Shown piece after piece: positions 1-8,807 of a stretch of 64,000 bases of DNA; position 1 is the first letter of the stretch, and each line of letters starts with the position of its first letter. The translations under genes were made by a program, and so were the position numbers. This stretch comes from Pseudomonadota bacterium (GTDB lineage Bacteria > Pseudomonadota > Gammaproteobacteria > Pseudomonadales > Pseudohongiellaceae). The DNA is taken from contig JAQBSZ010000009.1 of assembly GCA_027623555.1 (NCBI GenBank), positions 52,572 to 116,571 of the forward strand, in the 5' to 3' direction. The notes below the pieces were generated by a model. That model did not search any database and had not been told where the DNA came from. It saw nothing but the letters and a program-made list of their open reading frames with translations.

Positions 1-1022
1 TTAACACCTTTCAGGCAGAAGATGAGATTGCGGCGGTGTGTGCCGCGATAGGTGCGTCCTTCGCCGGTTCACTGGGAGTGACTTCCAGTGCCGGGCCTGG
101 AATCGCACTCAAGTCCGAAGGTATTGCGCTGGCGGTTGCCACTGAATTACCGCTGGTCATCGTGAATACACAGCGCGGGGGTCCTTCCACGGGCTTGCCG
201 ACCAAGACTGAGCAATCGGATCTCAATATGGCATTGTACGGCCGTCATGGCGACACCCCGATGCCGGTTATCGCGGCAGCCACCTCTATCGATTGCTTCG
301 ATGTGGCTATCGAAGCGGTACGCATCGCTACCAAGTACATGACTCCGGTGATGCTGCTGTCGGACGGTTATCTCGCGAATGCTGCCGAGCCCTGGCAAAT
401 CCCCGATGTGGATAGCTTGCAGGCCTTTCCAGTGAGCCATCACCGTGACCCCGAAGGATTCAAGCCCTCTCTGCGAAACGACAAAACCCTGGCGCGGGTT
501 TGGGCCAAGCCCGGCACACCGGGAACCGAACACCGTATTGGCGGTATTGAGCGCAGCTTCGAGACGGGCGATATTTCCTACGATCCGGACAACCATCAGA
601 AGATGACTGATCTGCGCGCAGCCAAGGTGGCTGGCATTGCGAATGATATTCCCCTGCAGGAAGTCTGCCTCGGCAATACTTCAGGCAAGTTGGCGGTAGT
701 CGGCTGGGGATCTACTTTTGGTGCCATCCACCAGGCCGTGAAACGTGCCCGTGGTGAAGGGCTGGATGTCTCCCATATCCAGGTCAGGTATCTCTCTCCC
801 TTGCCGCCTAACCTCGGCGAGCTGCTAAGTAATTTTGCAGCCATCATAGTGCCGGAAATGAATACCGGTCAGTTTGTACGCCTGATCCGTTCTGAATTTC
901 TGATTGATGCCGATGGTGTGAGCAAGGTCGCCGGGCAACCCTTCAAGATCGGTGAAATTCTCGCCGCGATTCATAAGAAGCTTGCCGAAATGGAAGCCGT
1001 TCACGCAGGTAGTGCCGCATGA
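1..1022 (+). CDS. korA: 2-oxoacid:acceptor oxidoreductase, alpha subunit (5' truncated by window edge)
   Basis: The reading frame is already open at base 3 with NTFQAEDEIAAVCAAIGA, so the gene begins upstream and the GTG at 36 is internal. The EDEIAA and SAGPGIALKSEG segments, followed by NTQRGGPSTGLPTKTEQSDL, are typical of the pyrimidine-binding part of 2-oxoglutarate/2-oxoacid:ferredoxin oxidoreductase alpha subunits. Near the C-terminus, PEMNTGQFVRLIRSEFL is also a family signature. About 339 residues are visible; the N-terminal (gamma-like) part is missing. The enzyme oxidatively decarboxylates a 2-oxoacid with CoA and a low-potential acceptor. The stop overlaps the start of the beta-subunit gene by four bases (ATGA), indicating translational coupling. 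The exact 2-oxoacid substrate cannot be fixed. Confidence 0.93.
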   Translation, partial: NTFQAEDEIAAVCAAIGASFAGSLGVTSSAGPGIALKSEGIALAVATELPLVIVNTQRGGPSTGLPTKTEQSDLNMALYGRHGDTPMPVIAAATSIDCFDVAIEAVRIATKYMTPVMLLSDGYLANAAEPWQIPDVDSLQAFPVSHHRDPEGFKPSLRNDKTLARVWAKPGTPGTEHRIGGIERSFETGDISYDPDNHQKMTDLRAAKVAGIANDIPLQEVCLGNTSGKLAVVGWGSTFGAIHQAVKRARGEGLDVSHIQVRYLSPLPPNLGELLSNFAAIIVPEMNTGQFVRLIRSEFLIDADGVSKVAGQPFKIGEILAAIHKKLAEMEAVHAGSAA

Positions 1023-2023
1023 ACAAACCGTTGCCAGTACTCACCTTAAAAGACTTCACCTCGGACCAGGAAGTCCGCTGGTGCCCGGGGTGTGGCGACT
1101 ACGCCATTCTGAAAACCATTCAGAAATTGATGCCGGAGCTGGGTCAGGCAAGAGAGAACCAGGTATTTGTATCGGGTATCGGTTGTGCTTCCCGCTTTCC
1201 CTATTACATGAATACTTATGGTTTCCATACCATACACGGCCGGGCTCCGGCCATCGCCACAGGTGTGAAGCTGGCCAATCCTCAACTCGATGTCTGGGTA
1301 ATTACCGGTGACGGTGACGGCTTCAGTATCGGTGGCAACCACATGTTGCATGTACTCAGGCGCAACGTGAATTTGCAGATACTGCTTTTTAATAATGAGA
1401 TCTATGGTCTCACCAAGGGACAGTATTCACCAACTTCCCAGCCAGGGACCCGATCGCCATCCTCCCCGGAAGGTTCGATAGATTCACCGTTGTCTCCCTG
1501 TGCCGTTGCACTCGGGTCAGGTGGCACTTTTATTGCGCGCTCTATCGATACCGAAGCGAAACACTTAACGATGGTAACGACCCGTGGTTATGCCCACAAG
1601 GGTGCCGCGTTTATCGAGATTCTGCAAAACTGCCCAATCTATAACGACGGCATCTTCGAAAAGCTCAAAGACAAGAAGTCGGCACCGGACTTCCGGGTCG
1701 AAGTCGAGCATGGCGCGCCTATCATCTTCGGCCAGGATAATCAGAAGGGTATTCATTTGAACCGGGAATCGCTGTCGCTCGAAGTCATCGACGTGGCCGG
1801 CAATGAAGGCAGGATTCTGGTTCACAATGAAAATAACAAGGTGTTGGCGCAACTCCTGGCTGCGATGGTTGGTCCGGAATTTCCAGTCGCTGTCGGGGTG
1901 CTATACCGTGAAGATAAAGCAAGCTTTGTCGAGGATTCCCGTGAGCAACTTAGCAGGGCTCGAAGTAAACCGGGTTCCCTCAAAGAATTGTTACACAGCG
2001 GTCATACCTGGGAAGTAAAATAG
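1019..2023 (+). CDS. korB: 2-oxoacid:ferredoxin oxidoreductase, beta subunit
   Basis: The 334-residue protein has the thiamine-pyrophosphate domain of KorB. RWCPGCGDYAIL lies at residues 21-32 and the Mg-TPP motif GDGDGFSIGGNHMLHVLRR near residue 100, followed by FNNEIYGLTKGQYSPTS. It binds TPP and pairs with the alpha subunit encoded immediately upstream; the ATGA overlap supports an obligate two-subunit enzyme. Length and domain order are normal for the family. 2-oxoglutarate is the commonest substrate in proteobacterial homologues, but pyruvate or branched-chain oxoacids are not excluded. No terminator is obvious before the next gene, 41 bases downstream. Confidence 0.93.
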   Translation: MNKPLPVLTLKDFTSDQEVRWCPGCGDYAILKTIQKLMPELGQARENQVFVSGIGCASRFPYYMNTYGFHTIHGRAPAIATGVKLANPQLDVWVITGDGDGFSIGGNHMLHVLRRNVNLQILLFNNEIYGLTKGQYSPTSQPGTRSPSSPEGSIDSPLSPCAVALGSGGTFIARSIDTEAKHLTMVTTRGYAHKGAAFIEILQNCPIYNDGIFEKLKDKKSAPDFRVEVEHGAPIIFGQDNQKGIHLNRESLSLEVIDVAGNEGRILVHNENNKVLAQLLAAMVGPEFPVAVGVLYREDKASFVEDSREQLSRARSKPGSLKELLHSGHTWEVK

Positions 2024-2064
2024 GATCCATCCGCCGTAGGTCCGCACCTCAGGAGTTTAATTCC

Positions 2065-3435
2065 ATGCGCAGTAAAATTCTATTCACTCTGTCTCTTTCA
2101 CTAATTATTAATCATGCGCTGGCCCAGACGCTCGAAGACGAGTCGGTGGCCTGGCTGCAGGATTTCATCCGCATCGATACCATCAACCCGCCAGGCAATG
2201 AGAGTCGGGCGGTGGATTTTTATGCCAGCATCTTCGAGGCGGAGGGGATTGAGTATGAGACCGCCGAGAGTGCGCCAGGCAGAGGTAATATCTGGGCGCG
2301 ACTCTCCGGCGGTGATGAACCAGGACTGATTCTGCTGCAGCACACCGACGTGGTTCCAGCCGAAGAAGAGTTCTGGACTATCGATCCCCTGTCAGGTGAT
2401 ATTCGTGACGGCATTATCCTCGGGCGTGGTACCCGCGACATGAAAGGCCTCGGCATTCTGCAGCTCGCTACGTTTCTGAGCTTGCACCGTTCCGGCGTGG
2501 AGTTGAATCGCGACATTATCTTCATGGCGACCGCCGATGAGGAAGCGGGTGGCTATTTCGGGGTGGGCTGGTTAATCGAGAATCGCCCGGAGATTTTTGC
2601 CGGAGCAGGCATTCTGCTCAATGAAGGCGGCGGCGGTAGCCGCAGCGAAGAGGGAGACATCGTCTTCGGTGTGGAAGTCACGCAGAAGGTGCCCGTATGG
2701 TTGCGCCTGAACGCAATCGATACGCCCGGTCATGGCTCATCTCCGCGCACCACCAGTTCGGTCACACGCATCGTGCAAGCCTTGAACATCCTGCTGGAAA
2801 ATCCCTTTCCACCCCGCATTATTGGACCGGTTGCCGAGTACTTTTCCGAGCTGTCTGTGGACATGGATGAAGAGTGGGGCCCTTCCTATGCCGATATCAA
2901 CGCTGCAATTCGAGATCCAGCCTTCGTGCTAAAACTGCATGAAGAAAGACCGGGTCATAACTCGCTGGTAAGAGATACCTGTTCCATGACACGCCTCGGC
3001 GGATCTACCAAGATCAACGTGATTCCTCCGGAGGCCTGGGCAGAACTGGATTGCCGTATTCTGCCAGACAAGCCATCCGCGGTTTTTATTGCCGAACTCC
3101 AGGCGATGATTGCGGGCACCGGCGTTGAAGTCGAAACCATCATGGCATTCACGCCAGCCATTTCCGCAACCAGTACCCGACTGTTCGCCGCCATAGCGAG
3201 CGTCACCCAGGAATTGCATCCAGGTTCAAGAGTGTTGCCTTCGGTGAGTACCGGATTTACCGACAGCCATTTCACGCGTGATTTCGGCATTGTCAGTTAC
3301 GGATTCAATCCGCTCATCACCAACGATGGCGAACATACCGGCGTACACGGCAACGATGAACAGGTACCCGAGATGGCGTTTCGTCGTGCGGTAGGCGACT
3401 TCTATGCGGTAGTCAGAAACGTCGTTATCGACTGA
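2065..3435 (+). CDS. exported M20-family metallopeptidase (first copy)
   Basis: The 456-residue protein begins with a signal peptide (first ~20 residues, ending HALAQ). Metal-binding elements of M20/M25/M40 peptidases are in order: HTD at 93-95, GRGTRDMKG around 121-128, TADEEAGG around 156-163 with the catalytic Glu, NEGGGGS, and a C-terminal HGNDEQVPE histidine. A dimerisation insert lies between. It probably hydrolyses peptides or N-acyl amino acids in the periplasm or outside the cell. AGGAG at 2051-2055 is a good ribosome site. A second exported M20 gene lies at 34744, and both are followed directly by the same family of inverted-repeat element. Confidence 0.9.
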   Translation: MRSKILFTLSLSLIINHALAQTLEDESVAWLQDFIRIDTINPPGNESRAVDFYASIFEAEGIEYETAESAPGRGNIWARLSGGDEPGLILLQHTDVVPAEEEFWTIDPLSGDIRDGIILGRGTRDMKGLGILQLATFLSLHRSGVELNRDIIFMATADEEAGGYFGVGWLIENRPEIFAGAGILLNEGGGGSRSEEGDIVFGVEVTQKVPVWLRLNAIDTPGHGSSPRTTSSVTRIVQALNILLENPFPPRIIGPVAEYFSELSVDMDEEWGPSYADINAAIRDPAFVLKLHEERPGHNSLVRDTCSMTRLGGSTKINVIPPEAWAELDCRILPDKPSAVFIAELQAMIAGTGVEVETIMAFTPAISATSTRLFAAIASVTQELHPGSRVLPSVSTGFTDSHFTRDFGIVSYGFNPLITNDGEHTGVHGNDEQVPEMAFRRAVGDFYAVVRNVVID

Positions 3436-3495
3436 AACTCAAGAATTGATCAGCACATTGCTTCTTCTCTGGAGGTGGTCGCCGTGGCTTCGAAC

Positions 3496-3644
3496 GGCAC
3501 CGAGTCGCAGGCTGGTGAAGCTGCAGACCGCGCCCCTCCGGCGTGCCCTCGCTCCGAAAAGAAGCCTCGCAAAAAACGCGAGTCTTTTTTCTGCGCTCGG
3601 CGCTGGTCTTTTATTGCAGCCACACCAGCCTGCAACTCGTTGCC
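3496..3644 (+). repeat. dispersed inverted-repeat element B, copy 1
   Basis: A 149-bp element is bounded by 22-bp inverted repeats (3496-3517 and 3623-3644, two mismatches). Its core contains CTCCGAAAAGAAGCCTCGC, a short loop, and CGCGAGTCTTTTTTCTGCG, which folds as a hairpin followed by a T-tract. The same core occurs at 14723-14867 (other strand) and 36286-36430. The terminal repeats share the outer GCAC...GAGT bases with the other copies; the inner half differs but is again self-complementary. It lies 60 bases downstream of the M20 peptidase gene and reads in the same direction. Confidence 0.8.
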
Positions 3645-3745
3645 TCGGAATATTGCCAGGTTCTAAGTTATGCAACTTCGAGCCAAAATCTGCGCAAAGG
3701 TCAAAGCTTTTTCAAATCGTGATGCGTAGAATCAGGACTGTGACT

Positions 3746-3838
3746 AGGGGACACCTACAACTTAACAACTTAACGGCGACGAGTACTAAGTTATTAGTGT
3801 CCTTTATTCGTTAAGTTGTTAAGTTGTAGGTGTCCCCT
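3746..3838. repeat. 30-bp perfect inverted repeat with IS-end-like loop
   Basis: Arms 3746-3775 and 3809-3838 are perfect reverse complements (30 of 30) starting AGGGGACACC. The 33-base loop contains TACTAAGTTATTAGTGTCC, which matches the outer end of the IS1380-type element ends at 21383 and 23069. The arms themselves resemble that end (GGGGACAC then an AACTTA block). It is probably a small non-autonomous mobile or REP-like element. It sits directly before the gene at 3874, whose start is 36 bases downstream. Confidence 0.75.
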
Positions 3839-3873
3839 CATGTATCGCCGCGAACATTGCGTAAACTTTCTTA

Positions 3874-5064
3874 ATGAATTCAATTCAAGTCAATCGTCGC
3901 AAGTTTTTGCAAATAGGCGCCGCCGGCATTGGCTTATTCGCCGCTGGGGGTCTCACTCGCTGCTCCAATGACACGGCCGCCAATTCCTCCGCTCCATTTT
4001 ATAAGCTTGGAGATATCGGGCCACTGCAGGCTCCAGACGAGTACGGTGTCATGCTGCCACCAGGATTCAGCTACAGAGTTGTAGCACGCAGCGGTGAGGC
4101 GCCGGCGGGTCTGCCTGGATATACCTGGCATGGATCCCCCGACGGTGGCGCCTGTTTTCCTGCCACCGATGGGGGTTGGGTGTATGTCTCCAACAGCGAG
4201 ATGCGCAGCAATGACGGTGGCGTGGGCGCACTGCGTTTCGATGCTTCCGGAGACGTTATCGACGCGTATTCTATATTGGAGAATACATCGATCAATTGTG
4301 CCGGCGGTGCTACTCCCTGGGGAACCTGGCTGTCTTGTGAAGAATTTTCTCGCGGCCAGGTGTACGAGTGCGATCCGATGGGTAATGCACGTGCCGTGGT
4401 AAGGCCGGCCCTGGGTACCTTCAGGCACGAAGCCGTCGCTGTGGATATGGCGAATAATTGTCTCTACCTGACTGAGGATGTTCCCGAGGGCGGATTCTAT
4501 CGCTTCATCTCAGCCAATGGGCTGCCAGACCTGGAATCAGGACGGCTGGAGATTGCCTCAGTTACTGAGAGAGATGGCAAGAGTGTCGTTAACTGGCTGG
4601 AAGTTCCCGATCCCCTCGCAATCCTTACTCCTACCAGAGACCAGGTGTTAGGATTTACGCCATTTCGTGGTGGTGAAGGAATTGCACTGCATGATGGCAA
4701 GGCGTATTTCACTACCAAGCACGATAACCGTGTGTGGTGTTATGACACTCACGATCGGCAGATCGAAGTAATTTACGATGTCTTGACCAGTGACAACCCG
4801 ATCTTGTCAGGCGTCGACAATGTAGTTATTACTCCAGCCGGAGATGTGCTGGTGGCAGAAGATGGCGGCGATATGCAGCTCGTCGTCATCACGCCGGCTC
4901 AAGAACTGGCTCCACTTGTTCAGATCGTCGGTCATGAGAGATCCGAGATTGTCGGCCCCGCATTCGACCCTTCCTATCATCGGCTCTACTTCTCTTCGCA
5001 ACGGGGAAATAGCGGCGACAGACGCGTAGGTGGCATCACTTACGAAATCAGCTTCACTGGCTGA
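3874..5064 (+). CDS. PhoX-like (DUF839) exported protein
   Basis: This 396-residue protein has a Tat-type leader (RRKFLQ at 8-13, hydrophobic core, Cys30 after GGLTR as a possible lipidation site). The body matches the PhoX/DUF839 beta-propeller fold: GACFPATDGGWVYVSNSE, CAGGATPWGTWLSCEE, FRHEAVAVD, and GGEGIALHDGKAYFTTKHDN. PhoX proteins are Ca/Fe-dependent phosphatases, but many DUF839 members are uncharacterised, so phosphatase activity is only possible. The next gene starts 68 bases downstream and is also Tat-exported, so the two may be co-expressed. Confidence 0.85.
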   Translation: MNSIQVNRRKFLQIGAAGIGLFAAGGLTRCSNDTAANSSAPFYKLGDIGPLQAPDEYGVMLPPGFSYRVVARSGEAPAGLPGYTWHGSPDGGACFPATDGGWVYVSNSEMRSNDGGVGALRFDASGDVIDAYSILENTSINCAGGATPWGTWLSCEEFSRGQVYECDPMGNARAVVRPALGTFRHEAVAVDMANNCLYLTEDVPEGGFYRFISANGLPDLESGRLEIASVTERDGKSVVNWLEVPDPLAILTPTRDQVLGFTPFRGGEGIALHDGKAYFTTKHDNRVWCYDTHDRQIEVIYDVLTSDNPILSGVDNVVITPAGDVLVAEDGGDMQLVVITPAQELAPLVQIVGHERSEIVGPAFDPSYHRLYFSSQRGNSGDRRVGGITYEISFTG

Positions 5065-5131
5065 GGCAGCTTGCATATACAGTAAATCTGATATTTGCTA
5101 CGCTCAGGGCACTGATTCCCTGGAGAGCGAT

Positions 5132-5884
5132 ATGGCCAATAATCCCAAAAACAACACTCCGCAGCCGGACGATCAGCCCGAGAATATGTCCCGGCGTAAC
5201 CTGTTAAAAAGCGCTGGCATCGTTGGTGCCGCGGCCGTCGGCTCGAGTGCTGGCTCGAATGTAATCGCCCAGGACTCTCCGCCTGTGGCACAGGCCAGCA
5301 GCCCCATCACCCTGGAAGCCCTTGAGACATTGACTGCCGAGGAAGCGGAGACGCTCGAAGCGATCTGTGATTGCCTGATTCCTTCCGATGATAATGGTCC
5401 CGGTGCCCGGGAAGCGCGCGCGGTGCACTATATTGACCGCTCACTCGCCAGCCACAATTCCGGTGCACGGCACAATTATCTGGTCAGCCTGGCGGCAATC
5501 AATGACTATGCGCGGCAGACCCGGGGTCAACCGTTCAATCGATTAATCCGCGATCATCAGGAATCGATCCTGCAGGCGGTGCAGGACAACACCGTGCCGG
5601 GTTGTGCGCCAAGTGGTAGTGGCTTCTTCAACCTGGTTCGCAATCATACGATCGATGGTACGTTCTGCGATCCTTACTACGGAGGCAACCAGAATTTTGT
5701 CGGCTGGGACATGCTTCGCTACCCGGGTATTCGCCTGAGTGCGTCTGAAACAGATGTCGCAAAAGGTGCCGAACTGGAACCCAATCATCAGTCTGCCTAC
5801 GATAACCAGACTTACACGAAGATGGCCCACAATATTCAGATGGGTGAGCAACTGAACAACGGGGGAGGCAGCAGCAATGTTTAA
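5132..5884 (+). CDS. gluconate 2-dehydrogenase subunit 3-family protein
   Basis: The ATG at 5132 is chosen because GGAGAGCG lies just before it; an earlier in-frame ATG at 5030 would overlap the previous gene. The 250-residue product has a Tat signal (SRRNLLKSAG at 19-28) and the LTAEEAETLEAICDCLIPSDD segment typical of the small subunit of membrane-bound FAD dehydrogenases. These subunits travel through Tat with the flavoprotein partner. The stop overlaps the start of the GMC oxidoreductase gene, consistent with a two-subunit complex. Confidence 0.88.
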   Translation: MANNPKNNTPQPDDQPENMSRRNLLKSAGIVGAAAVGSSAGSNVIAQDSPPVAQASSPITLEALETLTAEEAETLEAICDCLIPSDDNGPGAREARAVHYIDRSLASHNSGARHNYLVSLAAINDYARQTRGQPFNRLIRDHQESILQAVQDNTVPGCAPSGSGFFNLVRNHTIDGTFCDPYYGGNQNFVGWDMLRYPGIRLSASETDVAKGAELEPNHQSAYDNQTYTKMAHNIQMGEQLNNGGGSSNV

Positions 5885-7580
5885 GAAACTCCCTAAAACC
5901 AATGTGGTAATTATTGGCATGGGTGCCGCTGGAGGAGTCGCGGTTCTGCCATTGACTAACGCCGGGCTCAAGGTTGTTGGATTAGAGGCAGGCGGTTGGT
6001 TGAGCCCGCGAGATTTCGCGCCGGATGAATTACGCAATAGCACGCGCAACTGGCCTCAGTCCGTGCAAAAGGCTGCAACGGAGGCACCGACAGTGCGCGC
6101 TACATCCAGTGACACTGCTGTACAAGGCGGGCACCCGATGATGAATGCGGTGGGCGGAACGACGATGCACTACTGGGCCCAGAGCTGGCGTCTGAATCCC
6201 TGGGATTTCAAAGTGGTTAGCGCAACCCGGGACCGTTATGGTAACGCTCGCATTCCGCAAGGATCCACCGTCGAAGACTGGCCATTCGGTTACGAAGAGC
6301 TGGAGCCTTTCTATGAGAAGGTCGAATACTCGGTGGGTATTTCCGGCCAGGCGGGTAATGTTAAAGGACGTATCAATCCGGCGGGTAATATTTTCGAAGG
6401 TGAGCGGCAACAGGAATATCCCATGCAGCCCCTGCGTAGCTCTCCCTTTACCGAGCTGATGAGTGCTGCCGCCCGCAAGCTCGACTGGAATCCTTTCCAG
6501 GGTCCGGCGGCAATTACCAGTGAACTGTATGACGGCCGCCCGCCCTGTCAGTACCACGGCTTCTGTAATAAAGGTGGCTGTCACGTGCAGGCCAAGAGTT
6601 CCACTGCCTTCACTACGATTCCCAAGGCGGTGGATACCGGGAACTTGGACGTGGTCACGTTTGCCCGGGTCACCAATATCGTGACCGATAACGATGGCAA
6701 AGTGACCGGTGTGGATTACATCAAAGGCAGTGAGACATTCTTCCAGCCCGCCGATGTAGTACTCCTGGCCGGATATACCTACGAGAATGTACGGCTGTTG
6801 CAACTCTCCAAATCAAGAGCCTTTCCCAATGGGCTATCCAACAATGCCGGGATGGTAGGCAGGCACTACCTGAGTCATCACCAGATATCGTCAGTGAGTG
6901 CGCTGTTCCCGGATGACCTGCACAACTGGTATGGCTTGCCCGCCCAGGGTGTGGCAATAGATGAATGGGCCGATGACAACTTCGATCACAGCAATCTCGA
7001 TTTCATCGGTGGAGGCAATCTCTGGGTCTACACCGACCGCAAGCCCATGAGTGCAGCCAAGATGAGCACCTTCGGTGAAACCCGGAATTGGGGTTCAGAC
7101 TGGAAGGCGTTCATCATGAAGAACGCAGATCGAACGAATTCGTCGTACCTGCAAAACACCACCCTTCCTTATGAGTCGAACTATCTGGATCTGGATCCAG
7201 TGGTAAAGGATCCCCTGGGATTTCCGGTTACGCGCATTACCGCGCGTTATGGAGATAATGAGAAACGTATCTCAGCTTTCGTTCAGGACAAGATGGAGCG
7301 GTGGTACCTGGAGGCTGGAGCCATCAAGACCAGCAAGTCCGGTTTCGGAAATGCCATGGGTGCCTCGACCCATGCCTACGGAGGCACTCGCATGGGTAAC
7401 AACAGCGAGACGAATGTCGTGGATCAGTGGGGTTTCTCGCACGAGGCGCCCAATTTAGGGATACTTGGCGCCTCGGTCATGGGAACCAGCGGTGCGCGAA
7501 ATCCGACGCTCACGGTCCAGGCGCTCTCCTGGCGAACGGCGGAACACCTGGTAAAAAACTGGCGTTCAATTGCAGGGTAG
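5877..7580 (+). CDS. GMC-family FAD oxidoreductase (dehydrogenase large subunit)
   Basis: The 567-residue flavoprotein starts with a Rossmann FAD motif (GMGAAGG at 14-20). Further family features are GGTTMHYWAQSWR, a cysteine-rich segment (PCQYHGFCNKGGC near 220) and the C-terminal GMC block HAYGGTRMG...SGARNPTLT with the conserved His and Asn. It has no own signal peptide and overlaps the Tat-signal-bearing small-subunit gene by eight bases, so it is likely carried through the membrane with that partner. Homologues oxidise gluconate, sorbitol or other alcohols and sugars; the substrate is unknown. No c-type cytochrome subunit gene is adjacent. Confidence 0.9.
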   Translation: MFKKLPKTNVVIIGMGAAGGVAVLPLTNAGLKVVGLEAGGWLSPRDFAPDELRNSTRNWPQSVQKAATEAPTVRATSSDTAVQGGHPMMNAVGGTTMHYWAQSWRLNPWDFKVVSATRDRYGNARIPQGSTVEDWPFGYEELEPFYEKVEYSVGISGQAGNVKGRINPAGNIFEGERQQEYPMQPLRSSPFTELMSAAARKLDWNPFQGPAAITSELYDGRPPCQYHGFCNKGGCHVQAKSSTAFTTIPKAVDTGNLDVVTFARVTNIVTDNDGKVTGVDYIKGSETFFQPADVVLLAGYTYENVRLLQLSKSRAFPNGLSNNAGMVGRHYLSHHQISSVSALFPDDLHNWYGLPAQGVAIDEWADDNFDHSNLDFIGGGNLWVYTDRKPMSAAKMSTFGETRNWGSDWKAFIMKNADRTNSSYLQNTTLPYESNYLDLDPVVKDPLGFPVTRITARYGDNEKRISAFVQDKMERWYLEAGAIKTSKSGFGNAMGASTHAYGGTRMGNNSETNVVDQWGFSHEAPNLGILGASVMGTSGARNPTLTVQALSWRTAEHLVKNWRSIAG

Positions 7581-7630
7581 GCATACCAGTCGTTCTATCA
7601 ATCGCTAACAACGAAGGAATTCAGAGCTAA

Positions 7631-8794
7631 ATGGGAGAGAGTCGACAAGCGGTTTTGAGTCGGCAGAAAATCCCGATTCTGGATGCGTTTCGATTTATTG
7701 CCTCAGTGCTGGTGGTGTTCGTCCACTACGAGGTTATTTTCGGAAGTCCGGTCATCTACGGCACCTTTGCCACAACGGCGGTGTCCTGGTTCTTCGTGGT
7801 CAGTGGCTTCATTCTTTCCTATACCTACCCCAGTCTCGATACACGCCAGGACTACCGCCGCTTCTACCTGCACCGCCTGATTCGCATCTACCCCGTGTAC
7901 TTCCTGGCAATCATTGTCTCGGCGTTGTTCGTATCGCTGAACTATGCAGCCATGGGGGATAGTTTCTTCTCAGAAGTGCATCGACCCCTGGAATTGATCC
8001 ACGATCTGCCGGAGCAGAAAGACCCGGCGTTCTTTCTGACAGCGACCCTGCGGCACCTGGTCTTTGCGCAGTCTGTCGGCGGAATAGAAACGCTGAAGCT
8101 GGTGTTCAACGGGCCTCTGTGGTCAATTGTGCTGGAGATGTATTTTTATCTCGCCTTTCCTCTTTTGTTGCTATTGATTAAACCGCTGAACAGTATAGGC
8201 AAGGTGATCGCTGCATTTATCGTCGGTTATTTTCTGCAGTTGTTACTGATACAGATGAATCTGCCGGAAGCAGAAACCTATAACGTGATTAATCTCAATG
8301 TGCCAGTCTATACCAACCCGTTTATTCGAGGCATCGAATTCCTGTTTGGCATGCTGCTCTATAAGGCCTTTGCGTTTACAGTGCCGTCAGAATCGGCGAG
8401 TTTACCTAACTGGCTGCCGACAGTCCTGACGGTTGGGCTCTATGTTGCCGTGGTGATGCTGGTGCACGACAGGATTCCGTATGAGTACAGTTCGTTCTTC
8501 CTGGTCGTGCCTTTTGTAACCCTGATGATCTATGCGCTGCTCAGAGTACGCTGGCTGCCGGCCGACAACATCGTTCAGTTCTGCACAATGCTCGGCGGCT
8601 TGAGCTATGTGCTCTATAGCTTTCACTGGCCGTTCATGGAGATCATTCAGTTTTATAATCTGCTGCCACAATTCAGTTCGCTGCTCCTTCACCTGCCGCT
8701 GTTAATGGGCTGTTTGCTGCTAGCGTCCTACGTTATCTACAAGTTTATTGAGTCTCCTGTACGCAAGGCCTTGTATCGCAAATCAGATCGTTAA
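7631..8794 (+). CDS. acyltransferase-3 family membrane protein
   Basis: The 387-residue protein is strongly hydrophobic with about ten membrane segments. The N-terminal LDAFRFIASVLVVFVHY contains the Arg/His pair typical of Acyl_transf_3 (OafA/NodX-like) enzymes, and NGPLWSIVLEMYFYLAFPL and LYSFHWPFMEI are further family blocks. Such proteins acetylate or acylate surface polysaccharides or lipids in the inner membrane. The adjacent downstream gene (14 bases) encodes an adenylating enzyme, which might supply an activated acid (inference). Confidence 0.9.
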   Translation: MGESRQAVLSRQKIPILDAFRFIASVLVVFVHYEVIFGSPVIYGTFATTAVSWFFVVSGFILSYTYPSLDTRQDYRRFYLHRLIRIYPVYFLAIIVSALFVSLNYAAMGDSFFSEVHRPLELIHDLPEQKDPAFFLTATLRHLVFAQSVGGIETLKLVFNGPLWSIVLEMYFYLAFPLLLLLIKPLNSIGKVIAAFIVGYFLQLLLIQMNLPEAETYNVINLNVPVYTNPFIRGIEFLFGMLLYKAFAFTVPSESASLPNWLPTVLTVGLYVAVVMLVHDRIPYEYSSFFLVVPFVTLMIYALLRVRWLPADNIVQFCTMLGGLSYVLYSFHWPFMEIIQFYNLLPQFSSLLLHLPLLMGCLLLASYVIYKFIESPVRKALYRKSDR

Positions 8795-8807
8795 GCGAAG
8801 TTCAGTC

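Noticed and set aside
5030..5131. Earlier ATG for the dehydrogenase small subunit
   Set aside because: It would overlap the DUF839 gene and bury the Tat signal; the ATG at 5132 has a ribosome site.
6030..6803. 257-codon minus-strand ORF
   Set aside because: It is antisense to the GMC oxidoreductase gene, whose motifs are unmistakable.
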